DNA from: Gracilaria vermiculophylla
Lineage: Eukaryota > Rhodophyta > Florideophyceae > Gracilariales > Gracilariaceae
DNA length: 64,000 nt
Assembly: GCA_019155205.2 (NCBI GenBank)
Contig: JAHNZQ020000277.1
Location: 905,821 to 969,820 of the forward strand
Reading direction: 5' to 3'
The notes below the pieces were generated by a model. It saw only the letters and a program-made list of their open reading frames with translations, was not told the origin of the DNA and searched no databases. The position numbers and the translations under genes were made by a program. Positions within the stretch are counted from its first letter, which is position 1; every line of letters begins with the position of its first letter. Shown here one piece after another: positions 1-12,678 of this stretch.

Positions 1-152
1 CGATGGTGCGGCGAAGTAGCACTATATAAGTTGTGACTTGAGCACCTCCAAGTAAACTCCGAGCCAGAGCTGGCGAACTTCCTTTGCATCCCCTCAACTT
101 TCCCTTGCCCCTCTGACCTCCAATACTACTACAGGCAGAAGCCAAGAGGAAG

Positions 153-542
153 ATGAGAAACACCAATTCGAAGGAAGAAACCAGCCGCAGCGTCTGTTTT
201 GGAGACTTCACGTTCCGGGTCCGAAACGGACCTCCCGACAGACCAAAAGAATTACAGCAGACGAAGAAAGTGGAAAAAGTCCCGCCGTATGGAAAAACGT
301 CGCTGCAAGGGATAACCAATCGGCACGCACCATCAGATTCAGAATTTGCTGATGAATACCAAGAGGTACTGTCTCCGTTGGCTGACCTACTAAGGAATGC
401 TGTTGATTACCATACATACCTGTTGACTAATCACGACGTTTTGTATACTGTATGTGTCATACAGAAAATATCTAAGCAGAATCTCCGCTATAGTGTCCAA
501 ATGGAGAAGACAACCATTATTGGTGATGCCCCATTACAATAA
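153..542 (+). CDS. Unrecognised 129-codon ORF near window start
   Basis: An open frame of 129 codons rich in Lys, Ser and Gln, with no motif I recognise. It lies just downstream of a short region with a TATA-like stretch (around 23-30) and a pyrimidine-rich tract, which could be the end of an LTR and leader whose upstream part is outside the window. A degraded Ty3/gypsy pol lies 1.3 kb downstream in the same orientation, so this could be a gag or leader remnant. It may equally be a chance ORF. No function is assigned. Confidence 0.2.
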   Translation: MRNTNSKEETSRSVCFGDFTFRVRNGPPDRPKELQQTKKVEKVPPYGKTSLQGITNRHAPSDSEFADEYQEVLSPLADLLRNAVDYHTYLLTNHDVLYTVCVIQKISKQNLRYSVQMEKTTIIGDAPLQ

Positions 543-1840
543 TTGATTTCCTCCATCGTTGCAAGCTGGCCTGTGACAAAATTGTCTTCTCGGAGGACGC
601 CTCCATGTGGTTGTTTCCATTCTACATCAAGGGGCTACTTTGGTCATTGCTTCATAGTAGGATGCAGGGCAACACCATAGTAAGTAACGAGGGTGATACG
701 GAGATGCTTGGCACCTAGTCCCATGTGGTAAACTATTTCTTACAGACTTACGCTACAAAGGCATTCATTCAAGAAGCGCACGCGGAAGAATTTAAAAGCC
801 TCAAACAGGCTGAACAGACCGATGTAGACTTCTCTAAGCCACTTTTTGCTACCGCCACTCCTTTTTGAAATGTCCTTACTACCTCTTGATTGAATTCCTT
901 GTATGCCTGGAATTGAATTACTTCCATGAGGGCCCAGGTTCGTAAACATCTAGCAAATGACTGTCATTTGGATTATAATGCCCTCTCCTGATACACCCGA
1001 GGGATTGATGACACTCACCTAGCAAAACAACGCACCTGGATAACATAAGGTGTTTTGTCAAGGAATAAACCGCAAGCCAACAGGGTACTGGCAATGGGTT
1101 TTTACTCTCCCTCGGTAGGAAACGTACCATTCTTTTCGGGTCTACACCGCAAGCGGTCCATTTGATAGACGCAAACGACCCACAGGCTGTAGCCCCATTG
1201 TCTGCCTAGTCATCTATTGTGCTCTGTACTCCCGAATTGAGTTCGCTTTAGCTCGTATGAAACGGTTCTAACTGGGCGTTGATCACTGCTTTTCATGCAA
1301 AAATTACTCCAGGGAGCCAACAGGCTTCGTACGTAGCGGCAAATTCGAGAACCCGACGGGAGTCCTGAGCCCCTTCAAATACCTTTGGTTCATAGTTATA
1401 TAGGAATACATCGACCAGTGACCTTCTGAGTTGATTATTCCTTTCACACTACGATTTGGCTACAGCGTGTCTCAGTATGATCATGCAACAACGTATAACG
1501 CTCCTATATGTTCGACTGCAGAACGAACAGGAGATGAGCCGGATACCAACGAAACACCCAACGCAGCCGACTGGGATTAGAGCCAACCAACGAAGAACGC
1601 CGCAGCGTCAGACACGAAATGCTCAATTGTTGTCATTGATATTTTTGACCAACACGGATTCTGAAAGCGTCGAAACAAATCCGGCTTCTTGGAACGTCAC
1701 TACATTCAAATGGATAATTAAATGGAGGATAATACCCCTAACGTACCGTCCAAGGTGTTTCTCACAAACTGCAGCAACTGCGTGATAAAATTTCCGAAAC
1801 GGACTATTATTTCCAGACACTAAATATTGCGCTTCTCACC
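543..1840. other. No gene seen; probably decayed retrotransposon interior
   Basis: All frames are closed repeatedly. A 109-codon ORF at 1456-1785 has no recognisable domain. Position between the first ORF and the RNase H remnant suggests this is eroded gag-protease-RT territory, but I could not identify an RT catalytic motif here. Confidence 0.3.
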
Positions 1841-1846
1841 CCTTTA

Positions 1847-2237
1847 GTGTTATGTCTGCCCAATTCGGGACGCCCATGCACGTTGGATACTGAAACCTCA
1901 GCCATTCAGGTGGTATGCTGCTTCATGCAAGAGCAAGAGAGGGGAAGTAAATCACCAATTAGATATTGGAGCAGAGCTCTGACATTGGCGAAGCGGAACT
2001 ACTCTTTGACTCAAAAAGAATTCCCCGCCGTAGTATGAAGCAAGCTGATGTTCCCGCTCTACTTAAATGGACTTACATTCACTAGTCGAACGGACCATGA
2101 TGCCTTACGGAATATTCTAGAACTTGCGGATGCATCCGAACGATAGACAAGATGGATATTGCGCTCACCTGAGTTCTTCCATGAAGTAAAATACCGACCG
2201 GAAATGAAACCCAAATGGGTGGACGCACTGTCTTGCC
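1847..2237 (+). pseudogene. Gypsy-type RNase H domain, broken
   Basis: The frame at 1847-2038 contains the typical gypsy RNase H run: a D-T-E-T-S-A strand, then PIRYWSRALTLAKRNYS and a Gln-Lys-Glu helix start. After a TGA at about 2036, translation picks up again with TSRTDHDALRNI, then KYRPEMKPKWVDALSC near 2190-2237, which is the conserved end of the domain. In-frame stops lie at about 2036 and 2145. In life it would degrade the RNA strand of the RNA-DNA hybrid; this copy cannot be made. Confidence 0.75.
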
Positions 2238-2639
2238 AGCATACCGATAGGTCGTAAAAGAAACCCATAGAGTATGAAATTCCAAATTTTATAGTCCAAC
2301 CAGCCAAAAAACGATAAAGAGCACACGCATACGTAACTTAAGAGGTTTTTCTGAAATGAAAAAGACAGTAAAGATTGGACAGTACATATGTAGATGGATA
2401 CGGAAGACGTACTAAAGCTGATAAGCAAGAATCATTTTGTACGGGAACAGCCGACCAATAGATGTGCAAGTAGCTACTCTCATTGGTAGGCCAGAAAGAA
2501 CTCCGTTTTCTACAACTAGGACAGATACTGGTTTTTGAAATTCACTCTAAGTGTCCTTCTTTTAACAGTGGTCCCTGAGTCGTTATGGCAACTGGTATTG
2601 CATCTACCATATGTTCCTGTTCTCTCAAACCATCCAGAT

Positions 2640-3589
2640 GCTTTACAAATGTACTAAACCTTATGGCGAGGCCCGTACTGGCCTGAATTGCTTCACGCTG
2701 TGGACAAGTTTATGGTTACCGGCTAATCTTTTGTCAAGACCCGAAGTGGGTTGAAGAACCGCATGAAAGACCTAAGGTTGTTGTTTACTGCCGTTCCCTT
2801 CGATTTCATCGCTGTTGACGTCCTGCTTTCACCACCTTAAAAATTCATTGGCTATAAGCGCGTGCTAGTCATCTTCGACCGGTTTTTCTAGGTGAGCAAA
2901 GTCGTTCCCCTGAAGAGCACAAGCTCTGCCGTGTTAGGGAAAGCATTCCTGACCTATTTGATATATCCATATCGTTCATCCTTGTACCTTCTCACAAAAA
3001 ACGGATCCAACTTTGCCTCTAAGTTCTTCATATTCTTTCGTTTGCTATTTGGATTGAAGCATATTTTCACAACTGCGTATTATCCTCAGACAAAGGGTCA
3101 AGTGAAAATCTTCACCACAAATCTAGTAGTGGAGCTCCCGAATTACGTATCGGAGCACCAAACCTCTTATGTGGACTTTTTTAAAAACTTAACGTAGGTG
3201 TACAGCCTAAATGGAAATAGGTTCATGGGCACGGCATATTTTGGAATAGTTTTGGCTAGTCACATCCCATCATAATTGTAGAAACGAGCACAAGGAACCC
3301 ACAGGCAGCGTAAACTTAAATAACCGCACAGATGAGCAAGTCTGGTCCACAAAGCCTCTCGGAAACCCTTGAAGTTGTTACCGGACGAATGGCATATGCC
3401 CAACACGGTTTAAAAGCGTACCTCAACAAACAGGTGAAGCCCGTAATCCAATTAGAAGTAGAAGACTATGTCTTAATCAATATCGCTCCAGATAATGCTA
3501 TACTTCCCCCAGCAGCAAATCTGAAAGACGAATCAAATGATGAACTGAATCAGTCAAAATTATTTGCTGAAGTCGACTGGCCCGTTTGA
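2640..3589 (+). pseudogene. Gypsy-type integrase, broken, with post-integrase tail
   Basis: Around 2665-2880 a frame-hopping translation gives RPYWPELLHAVDKF and then FDFIAVDVLL and VLVIFDRFF, matching the zinc-binding end and first catalytic-Asp strand of gypsy integrases. The frame 2892-3197 continues with KNGSNFASKFF and TTAYYPQTKGQV, the second catalytic region and the invariant YxPQTxGQ motif. The Asp normally preceding NGSNF reads Lys here, so even the core is damaged. The frame 3332-3589 resembles the region after integrase, with a Val-Glu-Asp-Tyr-Val-Leu segment. Confidence 0.75.
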
Positions 3590-3939
3590 GGTGTTGCGAC
3601 GTAGTGGCGACTTAATATCCACCACAGAATGAGGAATTGGAAAAAAATATATCAGTCGATCATGTCTCAAAGGCTTCTTGTACTTCGGCAGTGACTGTAT
3701 CATGACAAAAATCATCGGCAAAAACGGACTAGATGAAAGACCACGCATCACAAAACAAACCTATGGAAACACGACGATAGTCCCCGACTGGAGCTGGCAC
3801 GTATCTCAGCTGTTGTGGAAACCATCGTGGTTTACGAAGAATCTATCCATTGGATCCGCTACTGCGCACGGTGCTACGGATACGATGCCATGCAGGATAA
3901 TTTAAAACCCCGTGGTATATCACAAAACATTCGTTATAA

Positions 3940-3973
3940 CCCATACTTTAGAACATTCGTTCTAAAGTATGGG
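3940..3973. repeat. Perfect 15-bp inverted repeat, 4-nt loop
   Basis: The arm at 3940-3954 (CCCATACTTTAGAAC) is repeated exactly as its reverse complement at 3959-3973, around the loop ATTC. A partial ACATTCGTT direct repeat lies just upstream (about 3927-3935). No T-run follows it, so a bacterial-style terminator is not implied. It may be a recombination scar or the terminus of a small element. Confidence 0.7.
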
Positions 3974-6900
3974 CACCGTTGCATCGAACACTCATCAGGT
4001 AGAGCATATAGCGTCTCTGTGAAACTGAAATAGCCACGCAAAGGACTGGGAGAGAAAATCGTTCTCCAGGAAAACCACAAAATAAGCAGAAGCATATAAG
4101 AAGTACAAACGGGAAACAAAAAGAGAAGAAAGAAGGAGAACAGTGGAATACTGAAACACGAAAAAGAGGACGACGATTTTTTCATCAGGAACTCGCGAAC
4201 ATAATGAAAATACTTAGTTATGAAAGTACTAGCCTTTGAGAGGAGTAATATTCCACGGGCATGGGGCCGCTGACTCACTGGTGCGAAGCGTGCCCATCAC
4301 TCACACCGGGAAGTTGGGAAAGTCAACATTAAGTAGCGGAAGCGGAGGTCACGTGGACGCCATGCAGATCTGCCAAGCGCAAATGCTCGCTTGCTCGCCG
4401 ATAACTCTAAACGGTTTCGGCGCTGTGGGATGACGCTGAGAATTGGCGCAAGGTGGAGCTATTGTATACGCAGAGGAGAGACCGGTAGGAGTACAAATAC
4501 TGAAAGGGAGTCGCGGGATCCGAAAGAATGGGATTGTATCCAGTGCGCAAACCCCTCAGTTGCTCTTCGCTCTCTAAGCGCATAAGAAAATGCATATGTT
4601 GCGTGACCGTGTGAGACAGCTGGTGCTGAAACGAGTCGCAGACCTTCCAAATGGATGCATTCATACTAGCTAAGCCCGCCAGCTGGAGCAGACGATTTGC
4701 TATTGAGTCAATCATGGAGACCGAAACCACAGGACCAGAAAGGTTAAAGTACTAGACGCAACCCTGATGGAGATGACGCAGCGATTGGTCAATAGCCAGT
4801 TGGTCCAAGATTCATCGTAAGACGGAAGACGAATTCCCCAATTCGAATGCAACTGCCGAAGCAGTGTGATAACCTCTGTAGGTTACCGAATGGCCGTGGA
4901 TTGGGAATGAAGCTCTAATGGGTAGCAGAGATGAGCCTCTTATGGAGGCCAGGTTCGTAAACGGCGTCTAATCCATAAATGCCAAAGCCGGCACCGCTAG
5001 AAAATTGTCAACTATCGGAGATGGAGACATCATTAGGACTTCTATTACGGCCGCATCATCATCATCGCCTTTACCCAAATGATCGTTTATCTAAGAGCCC
5101 GATTTTGAAGCAACACACCAGGTATTGAGATGACACGAAGCGCACTTCTGCCAGAGTTTAAAAATGTGAAAGAACAATACGGCCAATATGGCTCCGAGTT
5201 CCGCGGCCGTGTACAGAGTGCCCGCAACCCAGATTAATTCGCCGTTTTTTTCGCGTATCACAGCGATCTGACTGATAGAAAATCAAAAGACGCGACAGAT
5301 TGGGAAACAAGCGCCATCTGGAAAACGTTCCTCTGCGCACTTTGGAGGCCAGATCACTACTTCTTGGGCGACATGCAGAACCAATGGAGAGTCGGTGGCA
5401 GCATTGTCCACAATAGTGACAAAACAGATTGTAGCTGCATCAGGAGGTTATGGGAGATTTAAATTGCAAAGTTAGCCAAGGTCAAAGGGATAGCTGCGTC
5501 AAAATAGTGGAAAACTACATTGTAGCTCCACCACTCAGTACATGCGCTATACATTGACTGACGAATTTTTTCTTCTCTGGAGAAGAACTCGACACTGTTT
5601 TACATCTACAGGATCGCACATGTGCCCGTCGGTGTCTCAACTCTGCCTCTTCACCTGTGTCTCTAGACCAACGTTTTAGGTTTATGAAGCAATATCTATG
5701 CAGCGGATGGTCGAAGCAGACTATTTGGGGGATAGCGCGGTACTCCTGTTGCATAAACCTATGCTGTAAAGTATTGGAACCAATCGGCGAAAGAATGCCT
5801 ATTCGTCAGGACCCCAGAAGTAAGACAAGTTGGGCTGTAGCATCAAGGGAATCAACAAAGGACATAAGGCGAGACGTCGGTTGGCAGCGAGGGCAGCAGA
5901 TTCATTGAAGATCCAGCCACAAGCTATTGTAGCCAATAGATTTCAGTAGTTCTTGATGTGTTCAAGGCACTAACAATCACATGGGTGGAAAGTCAAGAAG
6001 ACCTGACTGGTGAGACAGCGAAAGACCTGCAGAACCTGAAGCGCATTCCTCGAGAGAGATCAATCGCTCTCCGAAGGGAATACAGCTCTGTTCAAATCGG
6101 ACAGGTCACACCTAAGACAATCTCGAGACTGGAACAACTCTCGAAAGCTGATCGCCATATACGGCGTAAACAACGGAAAAAGAGGATGAATCCGCAGTGG
6201 TGCTCTACACAGTGCGAAATGCAACTGGAAATACATCTTCATAGCCACCATGAAGTCACGGAGCCCTGAATGAATTGATGCCACGCCCGGAGTGATTCAC
6301 TTCTCGTTACCTCGCGCTCGCAACAGGAACCGTACAAACCAGGGTTATCGAGGGTAAGGTCAGTTTTAAAATCCTATCGAAGATACCACCTAGGAATGGC
6401 AATCCATGTGGTCGTGCGAACCAGTAAAACCACCTGAAAGTCCTCAAGGTCACGTAGTAACCGTATCGTGGTTGGAATCTATTGCGGGCGAGAAACCAAC
6501 TGGTATAAAAAAGGAAAGCGCCTTTTTTCAGCAAAGTTCCCAGACGTGCGCGTTTTATGCCGCCAGGCGAATTCGAAAGGAAGCACACAACTATCCAGAC
6601 CGCCAAAGCCGAACTGGAACGCTCATTGAAACGAACTCACTAACACAGCCGCAACAATGAAAATATATCCTGCGTGGCTGCCGCAAAGCGGAGCTGAAGA
6701 CCAGTTGGAGGCAAATTGGCACGGTCGATCACGACCACAATACCGGTCGTGCTACCACCGGGTGGCATTGTGGGCTTATTCCGATGGTAGTGCATCGCTT
6801 CGAAATAGTCGCGAGGCGGAATAGACGACCAACTGAGTGGTGTGCCACATCATCAGAATCGAAATCTATTGATGCACGCCAATCGTTTTTCCTTTGCGGT

Positions 6901-7535
6901 GACTTTTCCTCTATGGCCAGCTTTCTTCCCACACCACGGCGGGAATCCTTTTGATCAGATCCCTCGGGAAGAAACCAACGAATACCGTGGTGATCATATT
7001 GCTGCCCAAGCGAAGAACTACCATTTGGACACTCTCTAATTTATCTTTGGTTACCAATTAGTTTATGAGGTTTGCTATACGGCCCAGTCTGGAATCTTAT
7101 TCTTACATGGTTTGACGCACGGCCTCTCTGCCATTCTGTTGACCACTAGAGACGAATCTATTGGTGTAATTCTTAAACAACTTTTTTGAGTTGTCCAAAA
7201 TCGAGATTTCAGAAAGCTTGACGGGCTGTTTTCTAAACGGTTGAGTTTTGGCACCCTCATTGGAAGCCATGATTACACCTTGTATCGGCCGGTGACATGT
7301 ACGAAGTGTATTACAGCACTTTGCGCATTCATACGATATTCAAAGTTCTCCTTCCATTTTAATCGGCTATACTCATTCAATCGATATGTACCACCACTTT
7401 CTATGTCGGAAGACAATAATGTTGTACAGCAAGCAGTGTGTGCAGAACTGGTTGGTGAGAATAGAAGGGGGGACGGGTCTAAAGAGCGCTTTAGTGGTTT
7501 AATATAGAAAGAAATATAAACTGGTATGTAGAATG
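3974..7535. other. 3.5 kb without a recognisable gene
   Basis: Only short ORFs are present. A weak plus-strand reading across 5100-6270 ends in a basic, helical stretch at 5958-6269 containing KADRHIRRKQRKKR, which could be a decayed gag or DNA-binding ORF of a mobile element. I see no zinc knuckle or catalytic motif that would settle it. The rest has stops in every frame. Confidence 0.3.
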
Positions 7536-7539
7536 ATTA

Positions 7540-7755
7540 ATGCAGCCCTGAAACTGCTGTTGGCACAGGATGGCCGGGAGGCTTACAAACACATATTAGT
7601 ATTTGTGGATGGAGATCTTGTGGGTCACTGATGCCTGTCGGCAAAGCTGGCCAACCTGCTGGTCGTCTGTAAGAAGCACAAGGGTCGAGACTTAGCCAAA
7701 AGGTGCGTAGCATTTTGCAATAGATGGGAAGCCGCTCCTCCACCTTTCTGAGCAT
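7540..7755 (+). pseudogene. Possible gypsy reverse transcriptase palm fragment
   Basis: A plus-strand reading gives YKHILVFVDGDLVGH followed by a Leu-rich helix and KRCVAFCNR. This resembles the gypsy RT palm, where a hydrophobic strand carries the YxDD-like catalytic motif, followed by a helix and a KCxF element. Here the second Asp of the motif reads Gly and a stop interrupts the segment. Short, so only suggestive. Confidence 0.3.
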
Positions 7756-9403
7756 GGTGTGATGCTTCGGCGTCTCTACAAGTTCTACAAGAGGCTGCAG
7801 TATGGCCGCTGGAAAACCCTGAACGCTATGTACAGAAGAATGCAGGCATCAATAACGATCTTCCTTTTGCTATTTTCACTACCATTATAAAAGTGACTCG
7901 GTATCTCAATGGTTCACGGCGAATTCCAATCTCATATTTAATCCACTCTTCGAAGTGCAGGAAGTAGTGGCAATGAAAAAATTATGAGTAAAAATGTGAG
8001 TCGTAGTGTTGGAACGATCAATTTGATGGAAAGGCATAGTTTTGTATTGGTTTTAAGGGGAAGGTTTCGATCAAATGCTAAAAGAGTGAAAAAGGTGAAA
8101 TGGCTATGAGTTGAACTTCAACGTCTTAATGCTTATTGAAGGCACACAATGTTGGGGATAGAAGCGTTAATACGAACGATAAAAAGAAAAGAAAAAGCAG
8201 GGAAAGGCATAGACAAAGCTCTGTTTAAAAGTTTTTTGTTGCATCTAACGGCTAATTTTACAACTGGTGCTTCCATGTGCAAAAATAAATAAGACAGCAT
8301 TGATTGAGCACGAATTTTTGGTTTGGTAGAAAGTTTTCTGTGTGATATCGTTCAAATCGTGACCAGCCTACGAATGCAAAAATGCTACACAATCATGTCT
8401 ACATATGCACAGCCGAGGCCTTCTGATTGCTGCGAAAAGAACGTCATGGTTGTGGGCGCCTTCTTGAATTCTTTGGGAACTGTGCGGACCCCTTTGGCTG
8501 GCCAGCCTTGTACTCTTTCATTATCGTGTAAAGCTTTCCGACCGCTCTGGTAAACGGCGGATGTTTCAGACTTTACATTGTTGTAATAGGTTTCCTGCAT
8601 ACGCCTTTCGATCCATGAAACGGGTCCACTCTCGTTACGACCCTCAGTTCGGGATTCTTCTTATTTCACAGCAGCACCGCAAGAATTCTTTGTCACACGC
8701 GAATCATGCCAAGCGTACCGACCGTCGAAATGAAAGCGAACGGATTAGAATGGAAGACAAGGTCCGATATAGACTGGAGGTGGCCGTGGCCTTTCACTTT
8801 ACTCCTGTCAAACTTGTTGTCTCCTGATAGAGCAAGCTCGCTAACCATTAAAATTTCCCCCATCTGAGCACTGAAAATATTGGAAGTGTATTCAAACAGA
8901 AGGGTGGTTTCCAACTCAATCTTTGCAATAGGCCTGGCATACATGCCCCCATTGAGATGCAGGGAGCAGTGCCTACATTTGCGATTGTCTTAACGTCTAC
9001 TGTTTCTTATGTTCTATCCGTGCAATACTCTTCCATTCAGTTTCTTCGGCGTATCTTGTTCGATTCCAATGCTGCTCTCGACGCGGCACCCGGTTTTGCG
9101 GGCCCCAAATGTGGAGGGGGCGCTTTCATCCACTGCATGTATGTGACAAATATATTACGCATAATTTGAGGAGCAGTGTTTCAGACCAGCAGGGTACAAA
9201 AATATGTCATATTGAACCTTCATAGCTTTCCAGGGATTAGAATACGGATTGTACGAATTCTCTCCGTTAAAGTTCTGCATAAAAACCGGAGCCAAAAGCG
9301 CGACTCCAGACAATGGCAAATATGGCACGTTTTCCAGTAGATATTCTTTTTTGTTTATGCCAGCGATGGTGTACCAACCTGTAGAGACGAGAAAGTTGCC
9401 ACG
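7756..9403. other. 1.6 kb AT-leaning region with no gene seen
   Basis: Short ORFs only (up to 88 codons), with no recognisable domain or paired terminal repeats. It ends at the telomere-like tract. Confidence 0.3.
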
Positions 9404-9463
9404 CCTAACCCCTAACCCCTAAACACCTAAACCCCTAACCCCTAGACCCCTAACCCCTAACCC
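9404..9463. repeat. Interstitial telomere-like tract (CCCCTAA/CCCTAAA)n
   Basis: About 60 bp of slightly degenerate CCCCTAA units, with a CCCTAAA and a CCCTAGA variant. The C-rich strand reads 5'->3' on the plus strand. The flanks are ordinary sequence, so this is internal rather than a chromosome end. A shorter G-rich relative (TTTAGGGG-type) occurs at 17783-17800. Confidence 0.85.
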
Positions 9464-9669
9464 ATAGAAAATAAAATAGCATGCACAGAGCTCACATAAA
9501 AGGAGCCCACCAGACCGCCAACAACCGTCTTGATGCCTGTAAGACAAGTCTCTTGGCTCTTTTCCATGGTATTGACCTCACCGTTGTGCCAGCCATGAGT
9601 ACACGGAAGAAGCGTCTTCGTGCCTTAGTACAACACACTCGTAGAGATGTAGAGCCTGAGTCGATTCTT

Positions 9670-10161
9670 TTATGCAGGGTTGAACGCAAGGCCGATCAGA
9701 CTAATACCCCCAACAATCTTTCCTGACTTGTAGCAGCCCTTAGCGTGATTAAAGAAGTCGATATTCCCCAAATATGCTATACTGCCAAGACTGTCTTTGA
9801 TGTAATTAATTTCCGGTCCGCCAGGAATTATAGTCAGCTGGGGTACGTGAAACGAATCGCGAATCCCTTTGAATAAGTCATTCATAAAAGGCATCAGTAA
9901 GATATAACCTACCCATTTAGCACTTTCTCCTGCTGACCGAGGGTTGTTTCCGAGCGAGCTCACGGTGCTCTTAGGCAGGATGGAGTTTGAGGCGCCTTCA
10001 GAGATCCCCACAAACACCTCATACGTACTGGTAAAGCGAGAAGAAACACATATCATGTCAAAGTGCTTCAGAGAGGTTCGTCCTGCAGACTTGGGTTTTC
10101 TCATAGGCACTCCTTTGCTTTTGACCAGGGTTCCATTCGACAAAAGGGGTACATTTCTCAC
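9670..10161 (-). CDS. Unrecognised 163-codon ORF
   Basis: The longest ORF between the telomere-like tract and the Tc1 fossil. It has no transmembrane segment or motif that I can name. Composition is unremarkable, with several Gly, Ser and Ile patches. Another minus-strand ORF (9492-9689) follows in a different frame, which would fit a frameshifted or spliced gene. In a region this full of decayed transposons, it could also be an element remnant or chance. Confidence 0.22.
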   Translation of the reverse strand: MRNVPLLSNGTLVKSKGVPMRKPKSAGRTSLKHFDMICVSSRFTSTYEVFVGISEGASNSILPKSTVSSLGNNPRSAGESAKWVGYILLMPFMNDLFKGIRDSFHVPQLTIIPGGPEINYIKDSLGSIAYLGNIDFFNHAKGCYKSGKIVGGISLIGLAFNPA

Positions 10162-10169
10162 TGTACTGC

Positions 10170-11248
10170 GTATTCTTCGGACAAAGCCAGTTTTTCATGT
10201 TAAAAAAGCTTTACAGAGACGCTTTATTATTGTTAAAAATGCAAGGTTCGTTTTTACCAAAAAAATGGCAATGTAGGGTACAGAATTAGACTCCATTCCT
10301 CTAAATGTTGTTGTCGAAATCATAGTTTTGGTAATAAAAACCAAATGACACACTCCGTAAAACTAAAATGCTCTTCACTCTTCCAATTATAGACGAGCGT
10401 CCTGTATATTGATGTTTGAGCAACCAATGAAGTTGTTTTCCAATATTATGCCAGTAGTACGTCAAAGCTACTGGTGCAGTTTAAACCAAGCTTTTGCTAA
10501 TTGCTGGGAACTGAATTGTATCACGAAAATTTTACTCATCCTGTAATTTAATGTACATATTCTACATGTTTAATTTGGTTCCATTCATCAAATGTTGGAA
10601 TCGCTTTTATTTCTAGATACTGAAGATCTTTTAGTTCACTAGTATTTGCTGAAATGTTCGAAAATCAAGGGATAAAAAGAGCAAAAAAAATGAATTGCAC
10701 AGCAAATTCCGATTTTCATACAAACTTGTCTTAGGGCATCTTTACCATCACATTAGCGATTGGGAACACTATTAAATTTGGTTCTTGGCTTTTTAGCAAA
10801 CAGATTTGCGTATCCCATTCGACCAGAAAGGACCAAAAACTTATAACACTGCCACAATCGCCTGTAAGAAATCCATCGGATTTACTCAAGAACCTCTCGG
10901 CCCAAATGCTATTTCAGCAAATATTTAAGAAACTTTGCTGCAATTTTAGAGGTCTGCAAATAGCACAAAACGTAAAACGCTTCGCATCCAAGACCATCTT
11001 TTTGCGTCGCAGAAGAAAAAAATGATAGATAATTGTAGAATGTTTTTGTATACTGTTCAAATGTACATCGCAATCATTCTTGGACACCTACTATGACAAC
11101 CGTGAGTGACGCTGAAACGCCAAAACGAACACAAGCATCATCAACTTGAGCAAAAGAAATAAAAACACCCCGCGCGGATTTGGCTTTACTCGTGCCAATG
11201 ATACGGTTATCGAAAAAACTTGGATTCCTGTGTCTGAAAATCCCAATG
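10170..11248. other. 1.1 kb AT-rich stretch, no gene
   Basis: No ORF of note on either strand. Long A and T runs are frequent. Nothing recognisable was found until the Tc1 terminal repeat at 11249. Confidence 0.35.
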
Positions 11249-12134
11249 TACAGTGAGTTTCGGAATTCATATCACTCGTAAAAAACGCTCAAAGGCAGCT
11301 ATGCAGCGCGACTTTTCCAATATAGATATGTAAAACTCAGTTCAAAATCATAACACTACGTCAGTAACATCCATCAAAATGGCTAGAGGTTTGCCTCTTT
11401 CACGCTATGAAAAGCTTAAGATTATTCTTTTAAAAGCCTCTGGAAAGTCCTATACAACACGTAGCCCACAGTAGAACTTCACCCGGGCACAGGTCTTCGA
11501 TTTTTAAAGATTCCTGTGAAATATAAATTTAAATAATCTACGAGACGTCCAAAACGTTTGAGGATGGGACATAAACGCGGTATAAAACTGAATTTGTGCC
11601 AGAAAAACGTTTTGTGCAACAACATTGCGAAAAACTAACATCTAAATGTATCAAAATCTACAACATGGCGGAAAATCAGGAACGAGAATTTGTTGCGGTA
11701 TAAATAAATTAAGTATAACTCCGTTTCCGAATATCTTCGCAATAAAAAAAGATGATTTCTTCGCCACAAATGTCGTACTGGAAAAATTAGTTGAACAATT
11801 TTATTCTTTCTGATGAAAACAAATTCAACTTGGATGTTTAAGATTGTCAGAAAATTTATCGGAATGAAGTAAAGACAAATCTGTCAGAATTGTCATTAAG
11901 ATACTGTGGAAGAAGTTCTCTACTGAGATGGGCTCCTAGATCAAATCATTGAAACCCAGACAGTGCATAACGGGATAACAATATAGAGGCTGCATGTATT
12001 CAAGAATTTAGCTATAACCATATGCTCCAATATAGATATTGAGTTCCGTAAGAGTGTTTTTTTCAAAAAGATAATGTACCGGTAAAAAAACCTAAATTTG
12101 TGACACAGTGGCTACAAAAAGCAAACACTAGAGA
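11249..12134 (+). mobile_element. Tc1/mariner fossil A, truncated by the Harbinger element
   Basis: Begins with TA and a terminal-repeat-like CAGTGAGTTTCGGAATTCAT. Coding traces run plus-strand: an N-terminal helix from 11380 (MARGLPLSRYEKLKIILLKA), the first catalytic-Asp motif as ILSDENKFNLD near 11805, and FQKDNVPVKKP with the second Asp near 12063-12095. Many stops and frameshifts are present. The sequence stops just where the WPA..SPDLNP motif should come, because the Harbinger element begins there. Confidence 0.7.
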
Positions 12135-12678
12135 GTTTCAGCAACTCAACTGTGGGTAGATTGTGGGTAACGTGGCATGAAATATATGACATGTGGCCGA
12201 TCTGGGCCAAGCTGACCGACAATTCCTACCGGTAAATCGTTCAGAGAGGCTCTGTACCGAAAACATTTTCGGTGCGATCTGCTCCTCATGTTAGCCCAGT
12301 CTCACCACTCACGCTGCCTGCAGCGCCTGGTTTTGGCAATCACGCGGTGAGCATACGCCCTCGTGAAGCGCGTCGTCTTTAACGTGCCGGGCTGGGTTGT
12401 GCACCGCATGCGTGCAAGAACCTACCGAGCGCTCTTCGTTATACGTTCCTACGAGTGTGCTGTTCCGGGATATCCCCCCGTCCTCCCCCTTTCCGTTCTC
12501 AAGCCATCACAACGATGGTAACCGGCGCGGCTCTCTATCCTCGTTTATCCCGCTATCATAGACATACACTGCCAGCAGACGCTTCTAATTCGGTTGCTGA
12601 GGAGTCTTCCAACGAATCTGACACCCACGTTTCAATCCCAACCGTCAGTCTATCCCCTGTTTCGGCAAAAAACGCAGG

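Larger units (their letters stand above)
1841..3589 (+). mobile_element. Ty3/gypsy LTR retrotransposon remnant (RNase H to integrase)
   Basis: Consecutive fragments in one orientation match the gypsy pol order: RNase H, then a zinc-binding integrase N-terminus, integrase core, and a post-integrase region. All parts are cut by stops and frameshifts. No flanking LTR pair could be found within the window, so the element limits are unknown. The order and motifs make the family call firm, and the copy is clearly dead. Confidence 0.8.

Noticed and set aside
7075..7260. Possible gypsy RT or protease on the minus strand
   Set aside because: Only a vague basic segment; no catalytic motif and no continuation in neighbouring frames.
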